Assembly (NCBI GenBank): GCA_934630705.1
Contig: CAKTWP010000009.1
Span: forward strand, 1-64,000
Reading direction: 5' to 3'
Source of the DNA: an uncultured Clostridia bacterium
GTDB lineage: Bacteria > Bacillota > Clostridia > Christensenellales > Aristaeellaceae
Length of the DNA: 64,000 bases
This document shows, piece by piece, positions 8,952-17,983 of the stretch. Both the position numbers and the translations under genes were made by a program. The first letter of the stretch is position 1, and each line of letters begins with the position of its first letter. The notes under the pieces are model-generated. The model searched no databases. It saw only the letters and a program-made list of their open reading frames with translations, and was not told where the DNA came from.

Positions 8952-10004
8952 ATGAAAAAGCTGCTGCCTTTGCTGGCGATGCTGCTGGCGCTGGCCACGG
9001 TCGCTTCCGGGGAAACGCTGACGCTCTCCTTCGTGGGCGATTGCAGCATCGGGGAAATGACCACCGCCCGGAACCTGGACACCTGCTATACCAAAACGCT
9101 CCAGCGTTACGGCTACGATTGGCCCTTTTCTCTGGTGCGGGAATACCTGGAAGCGGATGATTTCACCTTTGCCAACAACGAGGTGGTGTTCACCGACCGC
9201 ACCAAATGCCAGGACAAGAAATTCAATCTCAAAGGCCCGGCGGCCAACGCCCAGGCGTATCTGTATTCCGGAATCGACGCGGTGAACACGGTAAATAATC
9301 ACGCCCTGGATTTCTTTGAGGGCGGCTATAACGATACCATTCTGGCCCTGGACCAATACCTGATCCGGCATTTCGGATCGCTGTATCCCGGCTCCAAATA
9401 CGAGCAGGATCAGCTGGGGGTATATGAGGTAAAGGGCGTAAAGATCGGCGCGATTGGCTTCAGCTATCCCCAGGACAGCGATGTGGACAAAATCGCCTAT
9501 CGCATTTCGCTGCTGCGGGCCATGGGCTGCGATCTGGTGGTGGTGAGCCTGCACTGGGGGCGGGAGGAAAAAACATCTCCCGAATCCTGGCAGCTTTCCT
9601 ATGCGCGGAAGATCATTCAGGCGGGCGCAGATGTGATCTGGGGCCACCATCCGCACATTCTGCAGCAGGTGCAGTTTTATCAGGGCAAGCCGATTTTCTA
9701 TTCCACAGGCAATTTCACATTCGGCTCCATCAAAGCGCTGGACCCGGATACGGGAATTTTTCAGCTGCGCTATGACATGACAGCGGATGGCCCGGTGCTT
9801 GTCAATTTCTCCGTGATCCCCTGCCGCACCCAGGGCAAGGGCGATTTCCGGCCCTATCCGCTCACCGATCCGGACGAGAAAGCCGCCATGCTCAAAAAGC
9901 TGATCTATCCCCGGGAAATCGGCGGGATGGTCAATCTACCCGCCGCCTTCGCCCAGACCGGCTCGGTGGACATCGTAAACGGTGAACTGGTGGAAGAACA
10001 ATAA
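8952..10004 (+). CDS. CapA-family (PGA_cap) metallophosphatase-like protein, secreted
   Basis: A 350-residue protein with a clear N-terminal signal sequence (basic MKK, then a Leu/Ala-rich core to about residue 20). The PGA_cap fold motifs appear in order: FVGDCSIG, NNEVVF, NNHALD, SLHWG, GHHPHI and STGNF. These form a calcineurin-like metal site in CapA, linked to poly-gamma-glutamate or surface polymers, though most family members have no proven reaction. No lipobox cysteine is seen. It lies directly after the NamZ-like gene, suggesting a shared cell-envelope role. Confidence 0.85.
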   Translation: MKKLLPLLAMLLALATVASGETLTLSFVGDCSIGEMTTARNLDTCYTKTLQRYGYDWPFSLVREYLEADDFTFANNEVVFTDRTKCQDKKFNLKGPAANAQAYLYSGIDAVNTVNNHALDFFEGGYNDTILALDQYLIRHFGSLYPGSKYEQDQLGVYEVKGVKIGAIGFSYPQDSDVDKIAYRISLLRAMGCDLVVVSLHWGREEKTSPESWQLSYARKIIQAGADVIWGHHPHILQQVQFYQGKPIFYSTGNFTFGSIKALDPDTGIFQLRYDMTADGPVLVNFSVIPCRTQGKGDFRPYPLTDPDEKAAMLKKLIYPREIGGMVNLPAAFAQTGSVDIVNGELVEEQ

Positions 10005-10040
10005 TCGATCGGAAATCGGCTTGAATAGCATTCTATTCAC

Positions 10041-10099
10041 AATGCGCCCCGGATGGCAAGGCGGCCTTGAAGCGTCTCCTGCACCATCCGGGGCGCATT
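10041..10099. repeat. intergenic AATGCGCCCC hairpin, copy B
   Basis: 10041-10056 is perfectly complementary to 10084-10099 (16 bp, 27-nt loop holding a smaller hairpin). It shares its outer arm with copies A and C and lies between convergent genes. A small 6-bp hairpin (10023-10028 with 10033-10038) precedes it. Confidence 0.8.
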
Positions 10100-10149
10100 A
10101 TCAATTCAGCGGCATGCTGTTTTTATTCCTTAAAGCTTTCTTGGAGGGG

Positions 10150-10194
10150 GCAGGGAGAACCGTTCTTGGGCCTCCAAAGAATGACTCCCCCTGC
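10150..10194. repeat. variable-stem hairpin unit, imperfect copy
   Basis: GCAGGG (10150-10155) faces CCCTGC (10189-10194); further in, TTCTT faces AAGAA, with mismatches between. It is preceded by CTTTCTTGG and followed by AAAT, as in the units at 22858 and 38548, and follows the AATGCGCCCC hairpin by 50 bases. Confidence 0.6.
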
Positions 10195-10206
10195 AAATCT
10201 CTTTTT

Positions 10207-11112
10207 TTATTCCAGCCGGTAGCGGGCGGCATAGGCCACCATTTTCGGAGAGACATCCTGGGAAACAATCCACTTTTCGCCATTGCTGGCAAGGGTAATG
10301 GTGCCCCAGGTGGCGAACAGACAGGGCACGCCTATGCGCCTGAGCTGCCATTGCGCATCCTTGGTGTTTTCGCTGCCATGGGTGAAAAAGGCCAGCTCCG
10401 GGTTCACCGCGCTGAGAAAGCCCTGATCCATGGCCGTCACCCCGTGATGGGGAAACTTCATAATGTCCGCGCGCACATCCCAGTTCCGCAGCAGCGCGGC
10501 CTGGCCCTGATTCTCCACGTCCGCCGTCAGCAGCAGCCGGCATGCGCCGTATTCCACCAGCAGCATGGCGGACTGATTGTTTGTGGTGTATTTTTCCTGC
10601 CGCAGCACGGTGATTTTTGCATCGCCAAAGGGGATTTCATCCCCGGCCTGCACCGATTCAATGGGCACGCCCGCCGCCTGCAGGGCGCGAACCGCGCGGA
10701 TCTGCCGCACGTCCGGGCCGGTGTTATCCTGATAATCCAAAGGGAACGCGGTGAAAAACGTGCCAATGCTCACATACGAGAGCAGCCCTGGCAGACCGCC
10801 GATATGGTCGCTGTGGGGATGGGTGCTGAATGCGTATTCCAGCTGCGTTAGCTTTGCGTCCAAATTCACCATCCGCGCCACCGCCGGAACGTCGCTGTCA
10901 ATGCCCATGTCGATGAGCATGCTGTGGTCGCCCAGGGTGAGCAGCATGGAATCTGCCCCCAGCAGCGGGCAGACCCGCAGCCGCAGCAGCGTTTCCTCCG
11001 TTCCAAAAGGCTCCGTCTCCCCCGCCCGGTAAACCCGTTTCGTTTTTTCCTCTCCAAACGCCGGAAGGGCCAGCAGGGACAGCGTCAGCAGCAGCGCGAA
11101 TAAGCGTTTCAT
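10207..11112 (-). CDS. secreted MBL-fold hydrolase (ComEC-type)
   Basis: The 301-residue protein has an N-terminal signal sequence (MKRLF and a Leu-rich core to about 20) and a metallo-beta-lactamase domain with STHPHSDHIGGL (HxHxDH) and FPHHG. It is therefore an exported zinc hydrolase of the ComEC C-terminal-domain type; the substrate is unknown. The start at 11112 is chosen because GAGG lies just upstream; an in-frame ATG six codons earlier has no ribosome-binding site. It converges on the CapA gene across two hairpins. Confidence 0.83.
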   Translation of the reverse strand: MKRLFALLLTLSLLALPAFGEEKTKRVYRAGETEPFGTEETLLRLRVCPLLGADSMLLTLGDHSMLIDMGIDSDVPAVARMVNLDAKLTQLEYAFSTHPHSDHIGGLPGLLSYVSIGTFFTAFPLDYQDNTGPDVRQIRAVRALQAAGVPIESVQAGDEIPFGDAKITVLRQEKYTTNNQSAMLLVEYGACRLLLTADVENQGQAALLRNWDVRADIMKFPHHGVTAMDQGFLSAVNPELAFFTHGSENTKDAQWQLRRIGVPCLFATWGTITLASNGEKWIVSQDVSPKMVAYAARYRLE

Positions 11113-11181
11113 GGCGTTCCTCTTTTCCATTGATTTGTCAGGATTTTCGCGCCCAGGCGGCGCATTTTCTTTTGCGAAGGC

Positions 11182-12195
11182 TCAGACAATGTGCTTGTAG
11201 ATCGTCACGGTAAACTCCGGGCCGGCCGGGGTGTTCCGCGCAGTCAGGCTGCCCTGCTGCCGGGTAATCACCTGCCGGGCAAAGGCCAGACCAATCCCGG
11301 CGCTGCCTGGCGTGGCGTTTTGCCCGCGATAAAAGCGCTCGAAAATGTGGGGCAGATCTTCCTTGGCAATGGGCGCGCCGGAATTGCGAATCTGAATCCG
11401 GGTATACACCGGCGTTTCCTGATGCGTCAGCACGATTTCGCCCCCGGCGGGCGTATGCTCCATGCAGTTTTTCAAAATGCTGCCCAGGGCCTCTACCGTC
11501 CAGCTCTCATCGCAGCGCAGGCTATCCTCCGCCTTGCCGCTGCGGCGCAGGGCAATCTCCCGCAGCTCCAGCGGAATCAGCAGCGGGGACAGGGCCTGAT
11601 CAATCAGCGCGTCCGCCGTCCAGCTTTCGGGGCGAAACACCGCCATGCCCGCATCCATCCGGGACATTTTCAGCAGCATCCCCACCAGCCGCTCCACCCG
11701 CTGCAGCTGCCCATCCAAATCCCGGGCCAGCCGCATCCGCTGGCACGCTTCCATTTCCGGGGCGCGCAGCAGCTGGCATTCCAGGGTCATAGCGGTCAGC
11801 GGCGTTTTGATCTGATGGGAAATATCCGCCAGCGCATCGGCCAGCTGGCGTTTATCCGCCTGGCTGGCCTCCACCTGGGTACGCAGCGCCTGAGACAGCT
11901 TATACAGCTCGTGCTCAAAGATGGCATATTCGCCTTCCCGGTTCTGGGAAAGGGGGATCGTGCCCTCCCCCCGCAGCACCCGCTGCATGGACAGGGTGAG
12001 CTTTTCCAGCCGCAGCAGATGCAGCCCATATCCGGCGATGGCCGCCCCAGACACGCCGCCGCACACCGCCAGCGCAAACCAGCCAAATCGCGGCTCCAGA
12101 AAAAAGCCCAAAGCAGCCAGCGCCGCCGTGAGCAGCAGGCAGGCAAGCGTCAGTCCCTTCATCTCCCGGCTGCGAAACAGGCGCATCTTAATCAC
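11182..12195 (-). CDS. two-component sensor histidine kinase
   Basis: A 337-residue membrane kinase. Two transmembrane segments lie at about 14-32 and 38-58 with almost no extracellular loop. The HisKA box is SHQIKTPL with phospho-acceptor H127, then the N box (LKNCMEH), a G1 box of the NSGAPI type, the F box (IFERFYRG) and the G2 box (GIGLAFARQ). A kinase with such a short sensor often detects its stimulus through a partner membrane protein, here possibly the adjacent ABC exporter (inference). The start may be GTG 12195 or ATG 12186; it overlaps the response-regulator stop. Confidence 0.92.
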   Translation of the reverse strand: MIKMRLFRSREMKGLTLACLLLTAALAALGFFLEPRFGWFALAVCGGVSGAAIAGYGLHLLRLEKLTLSMQRVLRGEGTIPLSQNREGEYAIFEHELYKLSQALRTQVEASQADKRQLADALADISHQIKTPLTAMTLECQLLRAPEMEACQRMRLARDLDGQLQRVERLVGMLLKMSRMDAGMAVFRPESWTADALIDQALSPLLIPLELREIALRRSGKAEDSLRCDESWTVEALGSILKNCMEHTPAGGEIVLTHQETPVYTRIQIRNSGAPIAKEDLPHIFERFYRGQNATPGSAGIGLAFARQVITRQQGSLTARNTPAGPEFTVTIYKHIV

Positions 12196-12859
12196 CCGCC
12201 TTATAGCCCAGGCCGCGAACGGTTTTAATCAGCCGGGGATTTTGCGGGTCATCCTCCATCTTCTCCCGCAGGCGCTTGATATAGACCGTGAGGGTGTTAT
12301 CGGTCACGTAGTCGCCGCCCGCATCCCACAGCTCGCTCAGCAGCACATCCCGGGACAGCACCGTGCCCGGATGGGTGAGAAACAGCATCAGCAGCTTATA
12401 TTCCAGCGCGGAGAGCACAATCTCCCGCCCCGCTTTTTCCACCCGTCCCCGCCCGGGATCCACCGTCACATCCAGCATCCGCAGCGGCGCGGCAGCCTTC
12501 CCCTTGCGGCGCAGGGCCGTGCGGATGCGGGAAAGCAGCTCCAAAGGCCGGAAAGGCTTGGTGATATAATCCTCCGCGCCCATGTCCAGCCCCGTTACCA
12601 CGCTCAGCTCATCATCGCTGGCGGTCAGGAAAATCACGGGCAGCGCAGGAGCCGTATGCCGGGCCGCGGCGCAGACCGAAAAGCCGCTGCCATCAGGCAG
12701 AGACACATCCAGCAGCATCAGATCAAAGGGCTGGGAAAGCAGCGCTAACGCCCCGGCCTGGCTGAACGCGCACGAAACCTGAAATCCCTGCTGCCGCAGC
12801 AGCTGGCTCAGGCTTTCCACAATGGCCGCGTCATCCTCCACCAGCAAAATCCGTTCCAT
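12188..12859 (-). CDS. OmpR/PhoB-family response regulator
   Basis: The 223-residue protein has a receiver domain (acidic pocket D9-D10, phospho-acceptor D51, T79, K101) and a C-terminal winged helix (about 125-223) ending in TDNTLTVYIKRLREK and TVRGLGYKAG. The ATG at 12859 is preceded by AAGGAGG. It is co-transcribed with the kinase downstream and the exporter genes upstream, and probably controls exporter expression. Confidence 0.95.
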   Translation of the reverse strand: MERILLVEDDAAIVESLSQLLRQQGFQVSCAFSQAGALALLSQPFDLMLLDVSLPDGSGFSVCAAARHTAPALPVIFLTASDDELSVVTGLDMGAEDYITKPFRPLELLSRIRTALRRKGKAAAPLRMLDVTVDPGRGRVEKAGREIVLSALEYKLLMLFLTHPGTVLSRDVLLSELWDAGGDYVTDNTLTVYIKRLREKMEDDPQNPRLIKTVRGLGYKAGD

Positions 12860-12875
12860 AATCCCTCCTTGGCTG

Positions 12876-14687
12876 TCAGGCAAACTGCGCGTCGTACAGC
12901 TCCCGATAGAAGCCGCCCAAGCGCATCAGTTCCCGATGGGTGCCCCGCTCGATCACATTGCCGTCCTTCACCACCAGAATCAGATCGGCGTTTTTGATGG
13001 TGGACAGCCGATGAGCCACCACAAAGCACGTCTTATCCTTCATCAGCCGGCGCATGGCCTGCTGAATCTGCACCTCGGTGCGGGTATCCACGTTGGAGGT
13101 GGCCTCGTCCAGAATCAGCATCCGGGCATCCACCAGCATGGCCCGAGCGATGGTAAGCAGCTGCTTCTGGCCCTTGGAAATGTTGGCCCCATCATCGGTA
13201 ATCACGGTGTCATAGCCGTTGGGCAGGCTCATGATATAATGATGAATCTTGGCGGCCTTGGCCACGGCCTCCACTTCCTCCCGGGTGGCGCCGGGCTTGG
13301 CATAGGCGATATTGTCAAAGATGGTGCCCGAGAACAGCCAGGTGTCCTGCAGCACCATGGAATACGCCCGGCGCAGGCTGGCCCGGGTCACTTCATCCAC
13401 GCTCTGGCCATCCACGGTGATGCGGCCCGAATCAATATCATAAAACCGCATCAGCAGGTTAATCAGGGTGGTTTTCCCTGCGCCGGTGGGCCCCACGATG
13501 GCAATCAGCGCCCCGGAACGGGCCTGGAAGGACAGATCATTGAGAATCGTTTTTCCCTTCTCATAGCCGAAGGACACATGCTCCATGGCCACATCCCCCC
13601 GCACATGGGCAAGGGCGTGGGCTTCGGGCGCATCCGCCTTTTCCAGCGGTTCATCCAGCAGAGTAAACACCCGGTCCGCCGCGGCGATGGCGGATTGCAG
13701 TTCGCCGTAAATATTGGCAATTTCGTTGATGGGGCCGGAGAAACGCCGGCTGTACTGCACAAAGGAGGAGATATTGCCCAGCGAAATCCCGCCCTCCATA
13801 TACATCAGCGCGCCGAACACGCTGATCAGCGACAGGGACAGGTTGTTCACCAGATTGACCGACGGGCCCATCACCGAGGAATAGTATTCACTCTTGTAAT
13901 AGGATTGCACCACTTCTTCGTTCAGCGCATCCAGGGCATTCAGCTTGTTCTCCTCCTGATGATAGGCCTTCAGGGTTTTCAGGCCGGAAATCATTTCCTC
14001 GGAGAAATCGTTCAATTCGCCCATTTTCCGGGACCGCAGCCGGAACAGAGGCTGGGTGCGGCGGGTAATCAGGGTGGTAATCAGCAGGGACAGGGGGATC
14101 GTGACGCAGAAAACCAGCACCAGCCTGGGGCTGATGGACAGCATCATCACCAGCGAACCCACAATGGTCACAAGGCTGGCCAGCACATGCACCACATCCG
14201 AGGAAAGGGAGGTGTTGATGGTGTCGGTATCATAGAAAATGCGGCTGATCAGATCGCCCACCGGATGGGTGTCGATAAAGCTCACCGGCATATCGGACAG
14301 CCGCTCAAACAGATCCCGCCGCATCCGCAGCGTCACCTGCCGGCTGATATGCACCATCAGAATGGACAGCAGATACGACAACACCGACGACCCCAGATAA
14401 AACAGCAGCATCAGCATCACATAGTATCCCACGCCCGCGAAATCCACGCCGCCCTCTGCCGCGATACAGTCAATGGCGTTGCCCGACAGCTTGGGGCCAA
14501 TCATGGCGAACACATTGGAAAACAGCGTCAGCGCCAGCGCCAGCAGCAAGAGCCAGCGGAAATGCATCATATAGCGAAGCAGACGCACCAGCGTCGCCTT
14601 TTTATTCACAGGCTTGCGATCCAGCACCTGGCCTTTCACCGGCGCGCCCCATTTTCCGCCTCCGCGACGCTCACTCATTTTCCTCAC
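12876..14687 (-). CDS. ABC exporter half-transporter, subunit with the canonical catalytic residues
   Basis: A 603-residue half-transporter with six predicted membrane helices followed by an ATPase domain: Walker A GPTGAGKTT, signature NISKGQKQ, Walker B LILDEATSN with catalytic Glu, and switch histidine in VAHRLST. Its signature deviates from LSGGQ. Paired with the partner at 14671, this gives one degenerate composite ATP site, as in BmrCD or TM287/288. Its N-terminus overlaps the partner's 3' end by 17 bases, indicating translational coupling. The substrate is unknown; drugs, peptides or lipids are typical. Confidence 0.92.
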   Translation of the reverse strand: MRKMSERRGGGKWGAPVKGQVLDRKPVNKKATLVRLLRYMMHFRWLLLLALALTLFSNVFAMIGPKLSGNAIDCIAAEGGVDFAGVGYYVMLMLLFYLGSSVLSYLLSILMVHISRQVTLRMRRDLFERLSDMPVSFIDTHPVGDLISRIFYDTDTINTSLSSDVVHVLASLVTIVGSLVMMLSISPRLVLVFCVTIPLSLLITTLITRRTQPLFRLRSRKMGELNDFSEEMISGLKTLKAYHQEENKLNALDALNEEVVQSYYKSEYYSSVMGPSVNLVNNLSLSLISVFGALMYMEGGISLGNISSFVQYSRRFSGPINEIANIYGELQSAIAAADRVFTLLDEPLEKADAPEAHALAHVRGDVAMEHVSFGYEKGKTILNDLSFQARSGALIAIVGPTGAGKTTLINLLMRFYDIDSGRITVDGQSVDEVTRASLRRAYSMVLQDTWLFSGTIFDNIAYAKPGATREEVEAVAKAAKIHHYIMSLPNGYDTVITDDGANISKGQKQLLTIARAMLVDARMLILDEATSNVDTRTEVQIQQAMRRLMKDKTCFVVAHRLSTIKNADLILVVKDGNVIERGTHRELMRLGGFYRELYDAQFA

Positions 14688-16383
14688 CTCCCAGCTGCAG
14701 CTGCGCGATCTCCCGATACAGCGGGCAGGTGCACATCAATTCCTCATGGGTGCCCACGCCCTGAGGCTTGCCATCCTCCAGCACCAGAATCACATCGCTG
14801 TGCATAATGGCGCTGATTCGCTGGGCGATGGTGATCACCGTGGTATCCCCGTAGCCGTCCCGCAGAGCGGCGCGAAGGGCGGCCTCGGTTTTAAAGTCCA
14901 GCGCGGAAGCCGCGTCATCCAGAATCAGAATATCCGGATTACCGGCCAGCGCCCGCGCCAGCAGCAGCCGCTGCTGCTGCCCGCCGGAAAAATTCTGGCC
15001 CCGGGAAACCACCTCGGCCCCTACGCCGCCCTTTTCCGCCACGAAGGCAGCCTGCGCATCCCGCAGCGCCTGATCCACCTGCGCCATGGAAATCTCCCGG
15101 CCCAGCTTCACGTTGTCCTCAACAGTGCCCCGGAAAATGGCGTCATTCTGGAATACCACGCCTACCTTCCGGCGCAGCTCCTCCAAAGGAATCTGCCGGA
15201 TATCCCGGCCGTCAATGCGAATCTGCCCCCGATCCGGGTCATACAGCCGCAGCAGCAGCTTAATCAGCGTGGATTTGCCTGCGCCCGTGGGGCCCAGAAT
15301 GCCCAGCCGCTGGCCGCGCTGAAGGGAGAAGGAAATATCGTGCACATCCGGTTCTTTCTTATTATAGGAGAAGGTCACATGGTCGAATTCCACATGGGGC
15401 GCACCGGCAATTGCCTTGCCCGCCTTGCCCGCCTGCTGTTCTTCTTCCGCGTCCAGCACCTCCTGAATGCGCTGGGAGGAGGCCAGCGCCTTGGAATACA
15501 TGGTGAGCACCCGGGTGATGGACAGCATGGCGTTAAGGATAATGGTGAAGTAGGACAGGAAAGCGATAATATTGCCCGCGCCCGTCACCCCTGCGTCCAC
15601 GCGCCGGGCGCCCACCGCCACCACCAGCACCAGCCCCATATTCAGCAGAAACTGCATGGTGGGGCTATTGACGGCCATCACGGAGGCGGCCTTGGTTTCG
15701 CTGGAAGCCACGGCTTCGTTCACCTTTGCAAAACGCTTTTTCTCATCCTCGGTTTTGGACAGGGCTTTGATGATGCGAATGCCCGTCATATTTTCCCGAA
15801 CGATGCGAACCAGCGTATCCACGTTCTTTTGCAGCGTTTCATACAGCGGCACGCCCTTCTTGGAAATGAACCACACAATCAGCGCCATAAACGGCAGCAT
15901 GGCCACCAGCAGGGCGGAAAGGGTCGCGTCCAGGGTCATGGTAATGATAATGCCGCCGATAAGCAGAATGGGCGCGCGAATGCCGATGCGCTGCATCATG
16001 CCGATCATGCGATAGACATAATAGGTATCCGTGGTCATGCGGGAGATCAGGGACGGAATGGTAAACCGGTCGATCTCCCGGGAGGTGAGATGGGTGATTT
16101 TGCCGAACAGATCGTGGCGGATCGTACGGGTACAGTCCCGGGCTACCGATGCGGCAACCCGGTTGGCCAGAATATTGCCCAGCCATGCCAGCAGGGAGCA
16201 AAGCAGCATCAGCCCGCCATACAGATATACCTTTTCCGGTGATTGCAGCGGGACGATATCATCCAGAATAAACGCCAGCAGCCACGGAATCAGCAGATCC
16301 ATCAGCGTGCCCAGAAATTTGGCGGTCATCCCGCCCGTCACCTGACCCCCATAGGGCTTCAAATACCTCAGAATAAATTGCAC
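14671..16383 (-). CDS. ABC exporter half-transporter, degenerate-site subunit
   Basis: A 570-residue half-transporter with six membrane helices (about 15-300) and an ATPase domain. Walker A is GPTGAGKST and the signature FSGGQQQ is intact. The Walker B end reads ILDDA (Asp replaces the catalytic Glu) and the switch position reads IAQR (Gln replaces His). These changes fall in the same composite site as the partner's altered signature, the hallmark of asymmetric heterodimeric exporters. The start is GTG 16383, 7 bases after AGGAGG. It follows purB by 54 bases. Confidence 0.92.
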   Translation of the reverse strand: MQFILRYLKPYGGQVTGGMTAKFLGTLMDLLIPWLLAFILDDIVPLQSPEKVYLYGGLMLLCSLLAWLGNILANRVAASVARDCTRTIRHDLFGKITHLTSREIDRFTIPSLISRMTTDTYYVYRMIGMMQRIGIRAPILLIGGIIITMTLDATLSALLVAMLPFMALIVWFISKKGVPLYETLQKNVDTLVRIVRENMTGIRIIKALSKTEDEKKRFAKVNEAVASSETKAASVMAVNSPTMQFLLNMGLVLVVAVGARRVDAGVTGAGNIIAFLSYFTIILNAMLSITRVLTMYSKALASSQRIQEVLDAEEEQQAGKAGKAIAGAPHVEFDHVTFSYNKKEPDVHDISFSLQRGQRLGILGPTGAGKSTLIKLLLRLYDPDRGQIRIDGRDIRQIPLEELRRKVGVVFQNDAIFRGTVEDNVKLGREISMAQVDQALRDAQAAFVAEKGGVGAEVVSRGQNFSGGQQQRLLLARALAGNPDILILDDAASALDFKTEAALRAALRDGYGDTTVITIAQRISAIMHSDVILVLEDGKPQGVGTHEELMCTCPLYREIAQLQLGGEENE

Positions 16384-16437
16384 AGCCTGCCTCCTATGGA
16401 ACAGCCCGCCGCTGCGCGGCAGGAAGAAAACAAACGC

Positions 16438-17877
16438 TTAGAGCTCGATGGCCTTGGCCTTCACCTGATCGCCCGCGTTTGCCAGCAGCAGCGGATCGAT
16501 CTCGTTTTCCAGATACGCCCGCGTTTGCAGGGCGGCACAGCCGATATAGTTTTCCGGATTCAGGGACGTGCGCAGAGCGTCCGCATCCAGATGGAAAGCC
16601 GGGTCCGCCGCGATGCGGTCAATCAGATCGCAGGGCTTTCCCTCCAGCTTCACCGCCGATGCGGCGGCCATGGAATGCACCCGGATTCTTTCATGCAGCT
16701 CCTGCCGGTCGCCGCCCTGGGCCACCGCGTCCATGAGGATGTTTTCCGTGGCCATGAAGGGCAGCTCTTCCCGGAAATGCTTTTCAATCACCTTTTCATA
16801 CACCACCAGTCCCGATGCGATATTCAGATACAGCGCCAGAATCGCATCGCAGCAAAGGAAGCCCTCCGCCAGAGACAGCCGGCGATTGGCGCTGTCATCC
16901 AGCGTCCGCTCCAGCCATTGCTCAGAGGCAGTCATGGCGCTGTTCTGGGCGTTGGCAATCAGGAAGCGGCACAGGGCGGTCATCCGCTCGGCGCGCATGG
17001 GATTGCGCTTGTAGGCCATGGCCGAGGAGCCGATCTGATTCTTTTCAAAGGGCTCCTCCAGCTCTTTTTCATGAGCCAGCAGCCGCAGATCATTGGCGAA
17101 TTTATGGGCGCTCTGGGCAATCTGGGCCAGGGCGTTCAGCGCCCGGGAATCCGTCTTGCGGGAATAGGTCTGGCCGGAAACGGGCACCGCTGAGGCGAAG
17201 CCCATCTTCTGCGCAATCATCTGATCCAGCGCCTGCACCTTGCTCCAATCCCCTTCAAACAATTCCAGGAAGCTGGCCTGGGTGCCGGTGGTGCCCTTGC
17301 AGCCAAGGGGCTTCAGCGTGGCCAGGCAGAAATCGATTTCTTCCAGATCCAGTGTCAAATCATGGAGCCAGAGGGTGGCCCGCTTGCCCACGGTGGTGGG
17401 CTGAGCCGGCTGAAAATGGGTATATCCCAGGGTGGGCAGGGCAGCGTAGCGATTCGCAAAATCCCGCAGTGCCCGGATCACCGCCAGCAGCCGGCCCCGG
17501 ATCAGATGCAGCCCGTCCCGGAGGATCAGCACATCCGCGTTATCCCCCACATAGCAGCTGGTGGCCCCCAGATGGATAATGGGCCGGGCCAGGGGGCATT
17601 GATCCCCCCATGCGTGGATATGGGCCATCACATCATGGCGCAGTTTTTTCTCATAAGCGGCGGCGGCGGCCAGATCCACATCCTCCGCATGCTCCTTCAT
17701 CTGAGCAATCTGCGCATCGGTGATGGGCAGGCCCAGGGCCTGCTCACTCTCTGCCAGAATAATCCAGAGCTTGCGCCACAGGGTAAATTTATGCTGACTG
17801 GAGAATAAAAACTGCATTTCCTCGCTGGCATAGCGGGTGGAAAAAGGCGAAATATACCCTCTTTCTTCCTGGGCCAT
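16438..17877 (-). CDS. purB: adenylosuccinate lyase
   Basis: Cleaves SAICAR and adenylosuccinate in purine synthesis. The 479-residue protein carries FSTRYAS near the start, HLGATSCYVGDN, GTTGTQASF and the family signature GSSAMAYKRNP (fumarase/aspartase superfamily), typical of the longer adenylosuccinate lyases. The ATG at 17877 is preceded by an AGGAGG site; an earlier in-frame start at 17910 is unsupported. It has its own promoter at 17916-17944. Confidence 0.95.
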   Translation of the reverse strand: MAQEERGYISPFSTRYASEEMQFLFSSQHKFTLWRKLWIILAESEQALGLPITDAQIAQMKEHAEDVDLAAAAAYEKKLRHDVMAHIHAWGDQCPLARPIIHLGATSCYVGDNADVLILRDGLHLIRGRLLAVIRALRDFANRYAALPTLGYTHFQPAQPTTVGKRATLWLHDLTLDLEEIDFCLATLKPLGCKGTTGTQASFLELFEGDWSKVQALDQMIAQKMGFASAVPVSGQTYSRKTDSRALNALAQIAQSAHKFANDLRLLAHEKELEEPFEKNQIGSSAMAYKRNPMRAERMTALCRFLIANAQNSAMTASEQWLERTLDDSANRRLSLAEGFLCCDAILALYLNIASGLVVYEKVIEKHFREELPFMATENILMDAVAQGGDRQELHERIRVHSMAAASAVKLEGKPCDLIDRIAADPAFHLDADALRTSLNPENYIGCAALQTRAYLENEIDPLLLANAGDQVKAKAIEL

Positions 17878-17915
17878 GGTTCGACGCCTCCTGACATGAT
17901 TCATATTCATTCTAT

Positions 17916-17944
17916 ATTATACATGAAAAATCGCCCGGCTGCAA
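17916..17944 (-). promoter_or_regulatory. sigma-A promoter of purB
   Basis: On the - strand, the -35 TTGCAG (17944-17939), a 17-base spacer and a perfect -10 TATAAT (17921-17916) with an upstream TG. The -35 lies inside the terminator hairpin of the upstream gene. Confidence 0.75.
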
Positions 17945-17956
17945 TTGCAACCGGGC
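17926..17956 (-). terminator. Rho-independent terminator of the small 69-residue gene
   Basis: GCCCGG/CCGGGC arms (17933-17938, 17951-17956) enclose a self-complementary TGCAATTGCA. On the - strand the hairpin is followed by GATTTTTC. It overlaps the purB promoter. Confidence 0.65.
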
Positions 17957-17983
17957 CTTGAAACCAAAAAAGAGCTGCCGGGA

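Noticed and set aside
12822..14807. Open frame of about 660 codons on the + strand over the ABC exporter
   Set aside because: Same shadow pattern, low-complexity His/Gln/Gly composition, no motifs; the - strand ABC gene has all catalytic motifs.
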